Part shown: in pieces, positions 49,197 to 60,617 of the stretch
How the letters are laid out: each line of letters opens with the position of its first letter
How positions within the stretch are numbered: position 1 is the first letter of the stretch
NCBI GenBank assembly: GCA_014529385.2
Contig: CM043945.1
Span: 145,927,741 to 145,991,740 of the forward strand
Source: Adiantum capillus-veneris
Taxonomy: Eukaryota; Streptophyta; Polypodiopsida; Polypodiales; Pteridaceae
DNA: 64,000 bases
Direction of reading: 5' to 3'
Program-made: the position numbers and the translations under genes
The notes under the pieces: model-generated
The model's database searches: none
What the model was told of the DNA's origin: nothing
Seen by the model: the letters and a program-made list of their open reading frames with translations, nothing else

Positions 49197-49494
49197 CTGA
49201 AGAAATGAAATGAAATGTTATATTAACGTCTTCGAAAGGCCAAAGTGACCTATGAGACAAAAACGTTACAAACTGGTGAATTTGATACCATGTCTGGGTA
49301 CAAAAAAGAGATGCCAAAGTGAAAAAGAGGTGAAACTAGAGGCGCTACTCGCTGGAACTGTGTAGATCACTAATACAATGTGTGCCAAATAAAAGAGGGT
49401 GATATAAAGGGTGATGAGTCCGCACTCTAGATGTCGAGCCACTATGTCTCGAATCCTTTGCTGTAGTCTCCGTCGATGTTGTGAAGCTTCTCTC
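49197..49494 (-). pseudogene. LINE2 copy c, 3' end (left part)
   Basis: The plus strand begins GAAATGAAATGAAATGTTAT, the reverse of the LINE2 CATTT tail, followed by the reversed 3' UTR blocks GGCCAAAGTGACCTATGAGAC and the coding tail. It breaks at CTCTC (49490-49494), where the gypsy element GY1 is inserted, and resumes at 59949. Confidence 0.85.
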
Positions 49495-50046
49495 TGTAGC
49501 GGAGATAATGTGTCGTGCCCTCTATAGTGGGTGCTCCTCAGTACAATGTGCGTGATATCTCACTCCACAAAATGCAAACACAGAAGACAATGAACAACAG
49601 AGCAACAACAGTACGACTCAGCAGAACCTGAACATGAACATCGACAAACTCAAAGAAATGGATACAGACTTTGGCATGGTAGCACACTCAGCTCCAGCCC
49701 AGATCTCATAGGTACAGTGGGGGTGTCGAGGCTCAACTGTGCAGGGATGGTACAACTCAAGAAGGTAGACTCTAGACGATTGACCACACAAAAGTAGATG
49801 ATGTGATAAAACCCAAACAACTACGGATATATACAACCATAAAGAGCCACCAACGGCTCACCAATATCTAATCCAGCTAAGACTATCTCAAAACTGTGGT
49901 CGTGGTGGTCTGGCCTTGCGATCGCTAGATCACCACCCGTATGCTTGCCATGTGTCACTGCCCAGGCAAAAGTCCGTCCAGTGTGGACTCAGCCCAACTG
50001 CCACTAACTGTTTGTCTAGTGCCTGCGACACTATAGCCTTGCTATA
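49495..50046 (-). repeat. 3' LTR of GY1
   Basis: 552 bases. It aligns along its length with 57901-57998 plus 59483-59943, for example TATAGTGGGTGCTCCT, ACGACTCAGCAGAACCT and AAAGAGCCACCAACGGCTCA. Confidence 0.92.
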
Positions 50047-51316
50047 GGTTGGCTGCCACAAACCACTCACTATCTTGGTGAGAGTAACACTATGATGAAA
50101 ACAGACCCAAAAAGTCACTATATGTACAAAAGAAAACTGAGCAAAGCATTGCGGTTTTGTCAACCGAGAGAAAGAGTCGTCTCCACTGCTACGCCTGAAG
50201 TATTTGCCTCTGGGGGAGGAGCCATCAAATCTATGCTGGGAGGCTGCTGCTGATAAGCTCTGCTGCTCTGGCCGAACTGGTTTCTGGTGACTGGAGCTGC
50301 CACCTGCTGCGCCGCTGATGGGAGCATTTGGCATGAAGTGTACTCTGGGCGTCGACTAACACAACCATGTCGGTGTGCACCAGCAAGGCCGTCGCAAGGA
50401 ACGCTCTGTGTCGACTGCATATGGGGTAAGGAAGCCGACGACTGAAACCCTTGGGCATAGTAGGTATAGTGCTGAGGCTGGCCGTATCCGACAGAAGTGT
50501 GTTAGGGTCCCATGAAATGACCTGTATGCCTTTCCCTGTCCAGCCATATCCCGTACTCCCTGGAGCCTGAAATCCCATATCATTGTGAAGTAGCACTTCC
50601 CAAAGTCCCTGCATCTGAGCTCAGAGGTCGTCAATGACTTAAGACTTTTCTTGCAATGCATGTCGCAAGCAAAAATAGTAGCATCTCTATCTGCAATCGC
50701 GCTCTCTGCGACACACAGAGAGCCCTCCATAGCTGCGTATGTAGCGGAGTGGCGCTGGTGAGTAGTAGCCAACCGCTCCGCCCCAAGCTTAATGGTAGCA
50801 ATGGCCTACCGGGACTCCTGCAGGATGTCCTCTGATAGCCAAAAAAGTGACGTAGAGTCTGAAATTGCGGAACAACGTGCAGCAGTGTCAGGTGGAAGAT
50901 GGTCAGGTGGGAGAGGGCTGGCAAGTGGCACTGCTCGTGGTGAACTATGAGCATGTGGTACTTCTGGTGGGGAATCGGGAGCTAGTCTCACTGGTGGAGT
51001 AGAGACGGATAGAGTGGCTGTAACAAGGATAGGCATAGGAGAAGAAGCAACTCCAAACGGGGCTTGGGAGCTAGTCACTGTGGTAGGATTGAAAATGGCA
51101 GTAGTATAGAGAGGGACACACAGTGTAGAAGCCACAACTGTAACATGCATAGTGTGATCCGAAGCACTTGAGCATGTCCCCGAACTAGTAGCGGGAGTAG
51201 ATGAAGATCGTCGTACAAGGTGCTTCAGTCGAAGCTGCTGATTCTATGATACTGGCAATACTATTAGGGATTCTGCTGTATCCTTCACCACTTTAGCCCT
51301 TTTCTTTGTTTTCTTC
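50047..51316 (-). other. GY1 region between extra ORF and 3' LTR
   Basis: Low-complexity Ser/Pro/Thr/Ala-rich frames on the minus strand (for example VPHAHSSPRAVPLASPLPPD) are broken by stops. They may be the C-terminal part of the extra ORF product. No conserved domain recognised. Confidence 0.45.
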
Positions 51317-52262
51317 TCAAGTAGACCTATTGTATGAGCGATCGATTTCGCTTTTACTTTGGAGTGCGTACTCTATCTCGGCATCCACTTCCACTAGGCT
51401 AATATGTATGTTAATAACCCAAGCCAGCATAGGAGCTGCAAAGCACTGAAAGCTAGATTGTACTGACTGCACTTGGGCTCGGAACATCTTGACCCAGGAC
51501 TGTAAATATGTGTAAAGAATCTGGTGAAATCCACAAGGTATTGTGTGGATCAAACAGTAGAGTCCTTCACAGTGAGAAAACATTGTGGGAAAACTTGTTT
51601 GTTTCTCTGGCATCTTTGAGTAAAAAGTAATACTTAAAGACATTCCACAACTCTTTATTCCGTGCATAGTCTGGTTCAGAGTGCAGCAGTTCCTGATACA
51701 CCTCAACTGTTGCATCTTTTGAAAGCTTGGAGTATGTGCGTGTGACTGGTTTCAAAGATGGGAAGGTGGTCATGCCAAGTGCGTGGCCAATCCTGGTAGG
51801 GGTAAGGTTGTGGCCCCGCACTTTGGGAAAACAGTTCAAAAGCTCGTGTACCATATCTCCAGGCACATCAATGGGTAATTCTGCAGCGGCTAATGTAGTC
51901 AGACCTAGTTGTTGCAATTGATCTGGAGAAAAGATATCCTTTAGAGAAGGATGAGGTAGTTGGAGGTGAAAGTTTAATGTGAAAGGTTCTTGTCTTTTGG
52001 ACTTAGGATGTCTGCTGATTGCATGACGTAACACATGTTGTGCCCCCTTTCTTATGTTCTTGGGATCCACCTCTAGACTGCTAGACGACCCTGATTGTGA
52101 TTCTGAGCTGGAACTTGGATCTACCATGTGAGAGGGAACTCTGTAGCTCTTGTCACTGGCTTCACTGGAAGTCATCTCAGTAACACCATGGCTGCTGTGA
52201 TCAGATTCCGCTTCCTGTGCAGAACTACTTTGTATTTCCCTGCGCGGAGGCTTTTTGCGCAA
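51317..52262 (-). pseudogene. GY1 extra ORF downstream of pol, unknown function
   Basis: 231 codons from MRKKPPRREIQSSSAQEAES, then a Ser/Asp-rich segment and a helical domain (HPSLKDIFSPDQLQQLGLTT, DMVHELLNCFPKVRGHNLTP, TRIGHALGMTTFPS, ELWNVFKYYFLLKDAR). The domain continues after a frameshift near 51570 (HCEGLYCLIHTIPCGFHQIL, YTYLQSWVKMF). It stands between the integrase position and the 3' LTR, where Athila/Tat-type elements may carry an additional or envelope-like ORF. I see no signal peptide and no clear membrane helix, so an envelope role is not supported. Function unknown. Confidence 0.6.
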
Positions 52263-52559
52263 AACTTCCCGTCAGATTTGTCAAGTACTACTTGCCATAT
52301 TATCTCAGTAACCACTCAGAGACGGACGTAGAAAAAGTACACTCAGCAAGCTGTATCGTGTTTACAGTATACTGTTCTTACCACAGGAGTTTACATTCCA
52401 AGAGCAATCCCACAGAAGCATACATACATACCCGTGTAGATATTTATGAGAGCAATGATATATCCCACTATGCAGTGCAGACTGAAAGGAAGTAGATTGT
52501 CCGGACTGCAGTACTTGTTGGCCGTAAGCTTGTGCGATAGCTAAGAGGAGAGGGGAGTA

Positions 52560-53070
52560 TGACCAGGGTCCTGTAGTGTCTTAATTGAAAAGGGATAGGC
52601 AGAGGGGTAGCGGGAGATAGGGAGAAGAGATCACTGGGTAGATAGGGGCATGGACAGAGAGGAGGATGGGTTGCGCAAGGCGAGAGGTTGGTGGTAGCGA
52701 TGCAGGTTAGAGAGGGCGAGAGGCAATGGGTAGGGGCGATTGAGGTAGGTAGGGCTAGGGCGATTGGGTAGGGTCGAGGGAAGATAGAGAGGGTTAGAGT
52801 AGATAGGCGAGTAAAAGTGGGTAGGGGCGAGGGGTATTGGTTAGGGACGAGAGGCAGTAGGTAGGGGCGAGTAGGAGTAGAGAGGGGCGAGGGGTAGTGG
52901 TTAGGGGCGGGGCCCAGTAGGTAGGCGCGAGTAGGAGTAGAGAGGGACGAGTGTAGTAGGCAGGGGCGAGCGCCAGTAGGTAGGAGCGAGTAGGAGTAGA
53001 GAGGGGCGAGTAGTGTTGGGTAGGGGCGAGCGCCAGTAGGTGGAGCGAGGGAAAGTAGGGAGGGAGAATC
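52560..53070. repeat. Degenerate 60-bp minisatellite replacing the integrase core
   Basis: The phrase GAGTAGGAGTAGAGAGGG recurs at about 52869, 52929 and 52989, a 60-base period. More degenerate GTAGGGGCGAG units extend to about 52560. On the minus strand it gives Leu/Pro/Tyr-rich repeats (SLLLLAPTYW). It starts right after the integrase zinc region. Confidence 0.85.
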
Positions 53071-53333
53071 TTCTGGGCGGTGATGTGACCAGGGTAATGG
53101 CCACCAGTGGGACCACTGTGTGCATCCTCTAGAATATTCTCAACTTCATGAGGGGAGACACACCGTCTCGGAACATCATCCAGTCGTGACTTGTAGAGCT
53201 GGCCTCCAATCAGAGTGAATGGCCTAGACTTCAAAAGCAATCTTCTTTTCTGCAGTGGAGACGCATTCTCAGGGTACAGACCAATAGATAGCAAATGCAA
53301 GATATCTCCGTACCATTCTGGAGTGGTATCCAC
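53070..53333 (-). pseudogene. GY1 integrase N-terminal (zinc-binding) part
   Basis: WYGDILHLLSIGLYPENASP, then a beta segment (FTLIGGQLYKS), RRCVSPHEVENILEDAHSGP, TGGHYPGHITAQKIL. This matches the pre-zinc and H2C2 region of plant gypsy integrase (HxxxxH-type G-x-H-x-G), up to the point where the catalytic core should begin. The core is absent, replaced by the minisatellite. Confidence 0.75.
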
Positions 53334-53686
53334 CTTAGAGAGACTGCTATCTGGAAAGTCATTTGCAACCCTTGTTGCTTCTTCACTTGTGTGAATGCGA
53401 GAGAGATGGTTAGCAAGGACATATGTTTGCCCGGTCCGAGTATCTCTTCGAAATCAAACTCTTGAAATAGGAGTAGCCATCGCCATACTCGACCTGCAAC
53501 TTGCGGCTTATTAAGCAGATAGCGCAGGACATGGTGATCAATAATAATTGTGAAGTGGACCCCAAATAAGTAATGGCGAAATTTTTGTAAAGCATACACA
53601 ATAGCCAAACCTTCCCTTTCTGTGGTGCTATAGTTGCGCTCTGCTTTGGTGAGCAGGCGACTTACATAGTGAACATGGTGATCCAT
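53231..53686 (-). pseudogene. GY1 RNase H domain
   Basis: The frame has HYVSRLLTKAERNYSTTERE, GLAIVYALQKFRHYLFGVHF, TIIIDHHVLRYLLNKPQVAG and RVWRWLLLFQEFDFEEILGP. The catalytic Glu (in TTERE) and the Asp of IIDHH are readable. The tail ends GPGKHMSLLTISLAFT, where intact elements have a DALSR-type ending, so it is degraded. Confidence 0.85.
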
Positions 53687-53849
53687 GGCGATCCAGGTTG
53701 TACTCCTTACTAGGCTGAGTCAGCAAAGCACCCACAGCTTGTTGATCACATGAAAAGGAAGAGATCAATCGGGAGCCACTAGAATAAGTGCTTCAGTGAG
53801 CCGTTTTTTGAGGTATGCAAATGCCTCAGCCTCAGGTTTGGACCATTGG

Positions 53850-54055
53850 AAGGGTACAGTAGCATTGGTGAGTCGGGTCAATGGTTGAGCCACTTGTGCA
53901 TATATGCATATAAACCTGTGATGATAGCCACACTGTACCCTGGTGAGTCGGGTCAATGGTTGAGCCACCTGTGCATACATGCGTATAAACCTGCGATGAT
54001 AGCCACATTGTACCGTGGTGAGTTGGGTGAATGGTTGAGCCACTTGTGCATGCAT
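53850..54055 (-). repeat. Three tandem copies of a 75-base segment in GY1 pol
   Basis: The segment GGTTGAGCCAC(C/T)TGTGCAT ... TGATAGCCACA(C/T)TGTACC occurs at about 53870, 53945 and 54020. In protein it repeats CGYHHRFI-type residues inside reverse transcriptase. Confidence 0.85.
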
Positions 54056-55514
54056 TCCAAAAAATTGCGATGATAGCCTGTGTGGCCTACAAAGCTCTGA
54101 ACACCTTTTGGGTTGATTGGAGGAGGTAACTTCAAGATGGCTACTATCTTCTCTGGGTCAGGCGCTAAACCTTTAGCAGACACCACATGGCCTTGAAGTA
54201 TACATTCAGTGACCAAAAAATGATATTTGTTCGGAATTAGCTTCAGGCGTGTCTCTCTGCACTTGAGGAAGATAGCAGAGAGCTGAGCGTGGTGCTCCTC
54301 TAGATTCTCCACTGGGGTTGAACACTGAGCACCCGAGAAGGTTGAAAAATCGTCCATGAAGATGTGAAGATGATCTGTAAGCAAGGGATAGAATATGAGA
54401 TATACTGTGCGATTGAAGGAAGGTGGAACATTTTTCAACCCAAACGACATTCTAGTGTAAATAAAATTTCCCAGGGAGTCACAGAAGCCGTTTTGATCTG
54501 ATCACCTGGATGGATGCCTAGCTGATTGTATCCGTTGAACCCATCCATGAAACTGTACAGTACATGCCGTGCTACATCTTCGAGCACACGGTCAGTGAAG
54601 GGTGTGGGAAAACCGTCTGGGATAGTCACCTTGTTCAGAGCGCGGTAATCGACGCACTCACGGATTTTATTGGATTGCTTCTTAGGGGCTATCACAATGG
54701 GTGATAACCACTCAGAGTGCTCCACGTGTACAATGATCCCTGCTTCTTGCATTTTTTCTAGCTCTGACTTGACAGCTTCTTCATACTTTGGGTTGAGCTT
54801 GTAAGCTTGGCCTCTGACGGGCTTAGCCCCTTCAACCAGAGGGATAGTATGGACACCCAATTCTGGTGGGATCCCCTTGTAAGACCAAGCAAAAACACCT
54901 TTAAAAGAGTGCATGAAAGAAACTACCTGATCGAGTAGCACGGGATGCTCCCATAACCAAGCGGCTAAGAGGATGTGCTGAGGGTTGTCAAGGTCGCCCA
55001 GGTTGACGTCTTTGACCGGGTCAGGTGGTGTAGTTGGAGAGGGCACCTCAGAAGATGAAGAGTGAGCTGCCTTTTGGAGCTTCGAGACATCATGGGCTGG
55101 TGTTTGATCGATTGGAAACTCCGCATACTCCTCTTGTAACCATCCTGGTGGAAGTTCCTCGAAGGGTAAGTCTTCAGACACAGCAAAGTGTTTTGGAGTG
55201 GGCGAGGCGTCAGACCCAGGGGATGTTAAGGGAAGAGGTGGAATGTTGGCGAGCTCATGCAAAGGAGATTTCTTTTCCCTTCGATGATGTATTATAGGTT
55301 CACCAAGGCCGACGACTTCCATCAGGGGAACACTTGAAGCATGGTCATTAGGGACTAACACACTTGCTTCTGGGACTGGCTCACTTTCTTCTGTATGACT
55401 TGGGTCACTGGTGTCGGCATGAGGATCCGGGAGAGAGAGTGTATCCACAGGTAAGGCTTGAATAGAGACCACATAGCACGTCATCGATGTGGTAGCTTCC
55501 AACCACTGCAGCAA
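53953..55514 (-). pseudogene. GY1 reverse transcriptase with long N-terminal linker
   Basis: The first frame (55514-54435) is 359 codons. It has a Pro/Asp-rich linker, GVHTIPLVEGAKPVRGQAYK, EAVKSELEKMQEAGIIVHVE, SPIVIAPKKQSNKIRECVDY, RALNKVTIPDGFPTPF and DGFNGYNQLGIHPGDQIKTA. After one frame change near 54440 it continues MSFGLKNVPPSFNRTVYLIF, the catalytic FMDDFSTFSG, GHVVSAKGLAPDPEKI and GVQSFVGHTGYHRNF. All seven core motifs of Ty3/gypsy reverse transcriptase are present. A triplicated segment of about 80 bases at 53850-54050 disrupts the connection domain. Confidence 0.9.
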
Positions 55515-55544
55515 GACTTCGTCAGACCCGTCAGGTGGGGTAGG

Positions 55545-55850
55545 CTACTTGAGGTCAGGGTTGGACTGCACTGACAATGAGCTGTGATGAACTACTGGAT
55601 CCATGCCTCCTTTGAGTCGAATTGGTTGCATGGGGGAGCCAGGAGTATGTATCCACATGGCGTCGTTTCCCCAATCATGAAATGCCTTAGTCTGTCGCAA
55701 CCACGTTCTACCAATAAGCAAAGGAAATCCTCCCTCCACGTGAGGAAGACTGACCACAAAAAATCCAAGCCTTCGTATGCCACAACCATGGTCTACCAAT
55801 AAGCAAAGGAAATCCTCCCTCCACCTTGGGAAGATTGACCACCACAAAAT
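55545..55850 (-). repeat. Tandem duplications in GY1 protease C-terminus
   Basis: A segment coding for LPxVEGGFPLLIGR followed by TW/PW appears at least twice (about 55680-55760 and 55790-55850), with a changed frame between, so the end of the protease domain is duplicated. Confidence 0.7.
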
Positions 55851-56568
55851 CCAAGCTAAAAGTGAAGTCTTGTACCTTCAGAGGCACCTTGTCTACTATG
55901 CCCATTGGATAGACTGTCCTCTGGTCGGCCAATGTAATAGTGAATGGAGCAAGGCGGGTAGGTTGCAGACCTAAAGCCAACATAGCGAACTTTGGCATCA
56001 GATTGATCCCAGAACCACCATCGACTATGACACTGGAGAATTGATACCTAAGAATAGATACAGTGAGACGAGGACTTTTGTAATCGGTGAGAGGAGCAAT
56101 TGGATAGGAAATCATGTAAGACTCTGAGGGCTGTACGGGGAGGTGCCCGCCACTAGGCCCTTCACTCGGGTATAGAGACTGAGTGATTGAGAGGGTGTCA
56201 CTTCTGAGGTTTGCATAAAGCCGGAGCATATGGTAAAGTGACACTTGTTGAAAGATGTTCTTCAAGATTGCTTCCGCTGTGGGCTTAGCTCCTTCGATCT
56301 GCGCTTCCTCTGGAACTTTGACCTGTTGCAAGTCAGCCATTGCTTTTGCAAAGGCTCCATCAATGTCAGATAGCATAGAGGTTGGCTTGCTCTTAGCACC
56401 AATGAAGGGCTCGTCAGTTGGGTCAGGTTGTGGAAGTGGAGATGGACGTGTTGGCAAGCTGAGACCGAGAGCTGCTCTTTGTGCCCGTGTGAGGACGCCA
56501 GCGGGCTCCGCCACTTGTTGTGGCCGAACCGCATGAGTAGCAAGTGATGGCTGAGGGATGGTGTTCAC
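55708..56568 (-). pseudogene. GY1 aspartic protease region
   Basis: The 286-codon frame has a Pro-rich linker (RPSPLPQPDPTDEPFIGAKS), then a typical plant gypsy block (YMISYPIAPLTDYKSPRLTV), the active-site loop SSVIVDGGSGINLMP (Asp-Gly-Gly instead of Asp-Ser/Thr-Gly) and the second half (GGFPLLIGRPWLWHTKA). It is open from the Met at 56568, but Gag continues upstream in another frame, and the C-terminal end is duplicated. It is therefore a broken Gag-protease section. Confidence 0.8.
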
Positions 56569-56573
56569 AGGGA

Positions 56574-57562
56574 TCAGATTGATCTTCGGGAATGTGAATT
56601 CTTTTTGGTTAGTTGGGCCTGAAGATGAGGATGCCCTTTGCTTGGGACAATCCTTGCTTTAGTGGTCCTTAGACTCCGGAGAGTGACGGCAAGGAGGAGA
56701 CCCTTCAGGTAAAGGACACTTGCTTTGGTAATGCCCGTATTCTCCACATCTGTAGCATAAGATGGGCCGATTTCTGAGGTGTAGAAGCTCGGAGGGGCTG
56801 AGGGAGCCTGGTTATAAAAATTTTGAGATGGAAAAGTACTTGACATACCTTGGACAGTAGGGGTATTGAGCAAAGGTGGCATGTAATTTGGATGCCATAG
56901 GGGGAAACCATCTTGGATGTTGGTGCTAGCCCTTGTTGGAGAGAAGGATTGAGACTTTGATGTATTTGCTGCAATCCCTTGATATAGTAGCAATCCTTGT
57001 CTTCATGTCGAGACTTTTCGTGGAAGTGGAAATAAGCACGAAGGGGACAATCCTGTGGAGGGTGTCCTGGAGAGCGCGCTGCACCATACCATAGCCTTAG
57101 TCTCCTGTTGAGACCTAAGCTCTTCTACCTCCCTCTTGATTTGATCCAAAGCCTCGTGATGTGGAGGCTTCTCCTGTCTAAGAGAGATTGATTTCTCCTC
57201 TTGAAGAGCGTGTTGTAGTTTTAGGGCTCAAGTTCCCTACGTAAAGAAGCCAAAGGGTCAAATGGACTCTCCAAGAGTAGAGAGGTAGTCTGTACCTGAG
57301 AAGAGTTGGTAAACAACTTCCTTGCCCCCTTTATCCTAGTAGCAGTCGCAACAAACTCCTCCAAGGTGGCACCAGGTCGCAGATTCTCTCTGTGTTTTTG
57401 GCGAGTGACTAGACCTTCTGGCTAGACTTGGACGAGAGAGGACTAGACCCAACCTACCCCTGGCTAGACATGCACGAGAGAGGACTAGACCCATCCTAGA
57501 GACTACTAGACCAGGACGAGAGACTTAGACCAAGACGAGGCAGGATGAGAGACTAGACTAGC
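56574..57562 (-). pseudogene. GY1 Gag C-terminal part with zinc motifs
   Basis: A minus-strand CX2CX4HX4C zinc knuckle CYRCGEYGHYQSKCP lies at 56716-56757. A second His/Cys segment upstream (CPLRAYFHFHEKSRHEDKDC) resembles the Y-x-x-x-H-x-x-x-x-H-x-x-x-x-C motif of plant gypsy Gag. RENLRPGATLEEFVATATRI is the end of the capsid-like region. Several frame changes and stops occur. Confidence 0.65.
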
Positions 57563-57912
57563 TGGTCTAGTATTGAGCTGGATAGACCAAACTGGACTAC
57601 TCTAGTCCAGGCCAACACGGGCGAGAGCTTAAACGAGCTAGCTCCTCGACCTGTAGCACAATGGAGTGAAACTTCAGTTGAAGTCCCACCGGGTGTGCCA
57701 AAAATGAGAGCACTTGGAGCGGAGATACTAGACCGGCTCAATACTAGTTGGTCTAGTATTGAGCTGGACAGACCAAACTGGACTACTCTAGTCCAGGCCA
57801 ACACGGGCGAGAGCTTAAACGAGCTAGCTCCTCGACCTGTAGCACAATGGAGTGAAACTTCAGTTGAAGTCCCACCGGGCGTGCCAAAAATGAGAGCACT
57901 TGGAGCGGAGAT
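57563..57912 (-). repeat. 186-base tandem duplication in GY1 leader, with 12-bp inverted repeat
   Basis: Units 57563-57748 and 57749 to about 57912 share TGGTCTAGTATTGAGCTGGA ... GTCCCACCGGG(C/T)GTGCCA. At the unit junction GCTCAATACTAG (57736-57747) and CTAGTATTGAGC (57753-57764) form a perfect hairpin with a five-base loop. Confidence 0.88.
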
Positions 57913-59943
57913 AATGTGTCGCGCTCTCTATAGTGGGTGCTCCTTAGTGCAATGTGCGTTATATCTCACTCCATAGAATGCAAACACAAAAGACAATGTG
58001 AAACCGGCCCGTAGGGCGGTAGGCGTTGGCTTTCACCCGAAATTCTTTACTTTAGACACACACACAGAGCACTTTGCAAAGAGAACCTGCGACGAGAATT
58101 AACACTTAATCGCACACACGGCTCGGAAGCTAGAATGCTCCGAGCAGACCCCGACAACCTGTAGGCCCCAAAATTGGCGCCCCTTTCGGTATTTCTTTAT
58201 TCTTTAGGAGGGTAAATTACAAGGTAAGGTCCTGGGAATCCTTCACGTGTATCCACCTAGATACCATTTGATTTGGCCAAATTTCGGCAGCATAACAGCC
58301 CCAAAACTTGCGCGAAACCAATTCCCCTGCTGGAACTCGCTTGCACTGGCGTATACCCTCTGATTCCTGTCCAAAAACAGTAAATTCAGCACGCTGTATT
58401 TACTGGTTTTTGCCCTGTTTTCAGCCCCAAACAGTCCCCTAACTGTCCTCTGCCAGTGGGGCACGATTCCCGATGGTCCTGGCGTCCGTATGGCTGAAAA
58501 ACAGTGAATTTACAGCGCATACACAGCGCTGATTTTGCACCTGTACGGTGAGGTTATGACCCTCACCAGTGCCTGCTTTGGAGCAGCAGTTAGCTACCCC
58601 TGTTCCTGCTCAAGGAGGCTCTTGCCTCAGCATAAAAGCATGAACCCACACAACTGTACATCAGTCAAATGAGTAGCCCTCTTGTGGGGCATCACATAAC
58701 TGCACGTAGGGGAGAGAGAGAGCAGTGTGTAGTGTGCAGGGCATCACTCCTAGCACCACACTGTACATGAGAGGGAAAGGAAGCACTCCATAGCTCTTAA
58801 CGTGTGACAAAAGCTGAAATGAGGCCTCTCCCAGCATAAAAATCAGCGCCACTTCTTCTGCAAGAGGAAAGTGCATGAAAATTCGACACTTGGCGCATTT
58901 ACAAGCATTTGCCCGTTTTGGGTTCGCCGCTTAAAAATATCCTGACCGGTTGCCCAGTTGACTTCACGGCAGAGTTATAAAATGTTCCCCTAGTCATACC
59001 GGAGGTAATGACGCAAACACATTTCACGGCCCAAAATAGCAGTTCCCTAAATTTTAGGAGATGCTTCCGTTGGGCTCCCATTGGTCTTCTGACCATCTAT
59101 CCTCATTGGAGCCGGATCCAAAAGTGCAATGTGGCCCAACTGTCGGATACTTTTTGTTGGTAGTCCCACCTTGACTTTACGCCTTAATTGAGTTCACTTC
59201 CTAGTATCCACCAACTTGCTAAGTGTGACGGGGGGACCTATATGATCTTGCTCTGAGCCTAGACATCCTCTTACCATACGAATTCCAGTGCTGACCACTT
59301 CCCGTCTACGGGTGAATCTACCGTTCACATTGGCCATACAATGTCCGACCGTTTGCTACTTCAAAAAGAGGGTCTCAAAACAAATAAAATAAACCCCATT
59401 GGAAAGAAACCAACAACCAAGGTTAGCAGTTGCCACATCTCTGTGACATGGTTAATAACTGCCACGTCCTCGTGACACAATGAGCAACAGAGCAACAACA
59501 CTACGACTCAGCAGAACCTAAACATGAACATGAACATCGACAAACCCAAAGAAACCGATACAGACTTTGGCATGGCAGCACACTCAGCTCCAATCCAAAT
59601 CTCATAGGTAGAGTGGGTGTGTCGAGGCTCAAGTTTGCAAGGATGGTGCAGATGTGCTGTGTACAACTCAAGAAGGTAGACTCTAGACGACTGACCACAC
59701 AAAAGTAGATGATGTGATAAAACCCAATACGGATATGTACAACCATAAAGAGCCACCAACGGCTCACCAATATCTAATCCAGCTAAGACTATCTCAAAAT
59801 TGTGGTCTGGCCCTGCGATCGCTAGACCACCACCCGTATGCCTGCCACGTGTCACTGCCCAGGCAAAAGTCTGTCCAGTATGGACTCAGCCCAACTGCCA
59901 CTAGTTGTCTATCCGGTGCCTACGACACTGTAGCCCTGCTACA
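57901..59943 (-). repeat. 5' LTR of GY1, split by a solo LTR
   Basis: The parts 57901-57998 and 59478-59943 join to the same LTR as 49495-50046. Outer end ...GCTACA with target duplication CTCTC. Confidence 0.9.
57999..59477 (-). repeat. Solo LTR of CH superfamily inside the GY1 LTR
   Basis: On the minus strand it starts TGTCACGAGGACGTGGCA and ends GGCCGGTTTCA. It is flanked by a perfect CAATG duplication (57994-57998 and 59478-59482). It carries the reversed TGGCGCCCCTTTCGGTATT motif at 58175-58193. At 1479 bases it is nearly three times longer than the other two CH LTRs, with an enlarged upstream part. Confidence 0.93.
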
Positions 59944-60617
59944 CTCTCCTCAGTGGTGGGCGTATCGACCTCCCTAGTTCCGATGCTCGATCAATGAGGA
60001 TACGGCTAGTCTGAGTATGAGCAAAGATTTGCACTAGTAGCTGCTCTTCTTACCGACGAGTGTGTGTCTCTGGGCTTGTTTCTCTCCAGATCTTTTCAGT
60101 AGACTATCTCTGTATCTGTGTAACTCAAGTAGACACAGTCTAAGACATCGCTTGTCCTGATAGCTCATGACTCTGGAGAAAGGTCCGAAGCCTTCTTTGA
60201 CTAGACAATGGAAGTGACCCTGTATCTCGTAGTACGCTGTGCATTGACATATATATCTCTGTATGGCACATGCGGCCTACCCTGCTTGCTGCTGGTATCC
60301 CTCTGAATCTACTAGTCTCAATCTCAAGTTGGTGTGAGGATGTCCGTATTTGACCAATGGCACACTGTAACCCATGGGATAGATGTGTATCCATATAGCT
60401 GGGTCGAATCACAAACCCATCCTGTGTGAGTTGGAGAAGATGCTCTCTATAGAAATCCATCTTCGTGCCCAACTCCTGTGTCGGCTCTATCCATGTCCTC
60501 CTAGTGTCCAATTGGGTCAGATCCTGGCGAATGAGTCTAGTAATCTCCACCTGTGTAAGAGACAATGATGGTGCATCAAGGGAGTACTGAAAGGGGGGTA
60601 ACCTGTCCATGCTAGAG

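Larger units (their letters stand above)
49495..59943 (-). mobile_element. Complete Ty3/gypsy-type retrotransposon GY1 (minus), inside LINE2
   Basis: Bounded by a perfect target duplication CTCTC (49490-49494 and 59944-59948). LTRs: 3' LTR 49495-50046, and 5' LTR 57901-59943, which is itself split by a solo LTR at 57999-59477. On the minus strand the 5' LTR starts TGTAGCAGGGCTACAG and the 3' LTR TATAGCAAGGCTATAG. Right to left inside: a duplicated leader (57912-57563), degenerate Gag with a zinc knuckle, protease, reverse transcriptase, RNase H, the N-terminal zinc part of integrase, a minisatellite in place of the integrase core, and a further long ORF before the 3' LTR. The leader contains TTTTTGGCACGCCCGGTGGG, which I associate from memory with the Tat/Athila side of plant gypsy elements (unchecked). 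Confidence 0.9.

Noticed and set aside
50047-52262. Envelope gene of GY1
   Set aside because: No signal peptide, no furin-like site and no clear transmembrane helix; called only an extra ORF.
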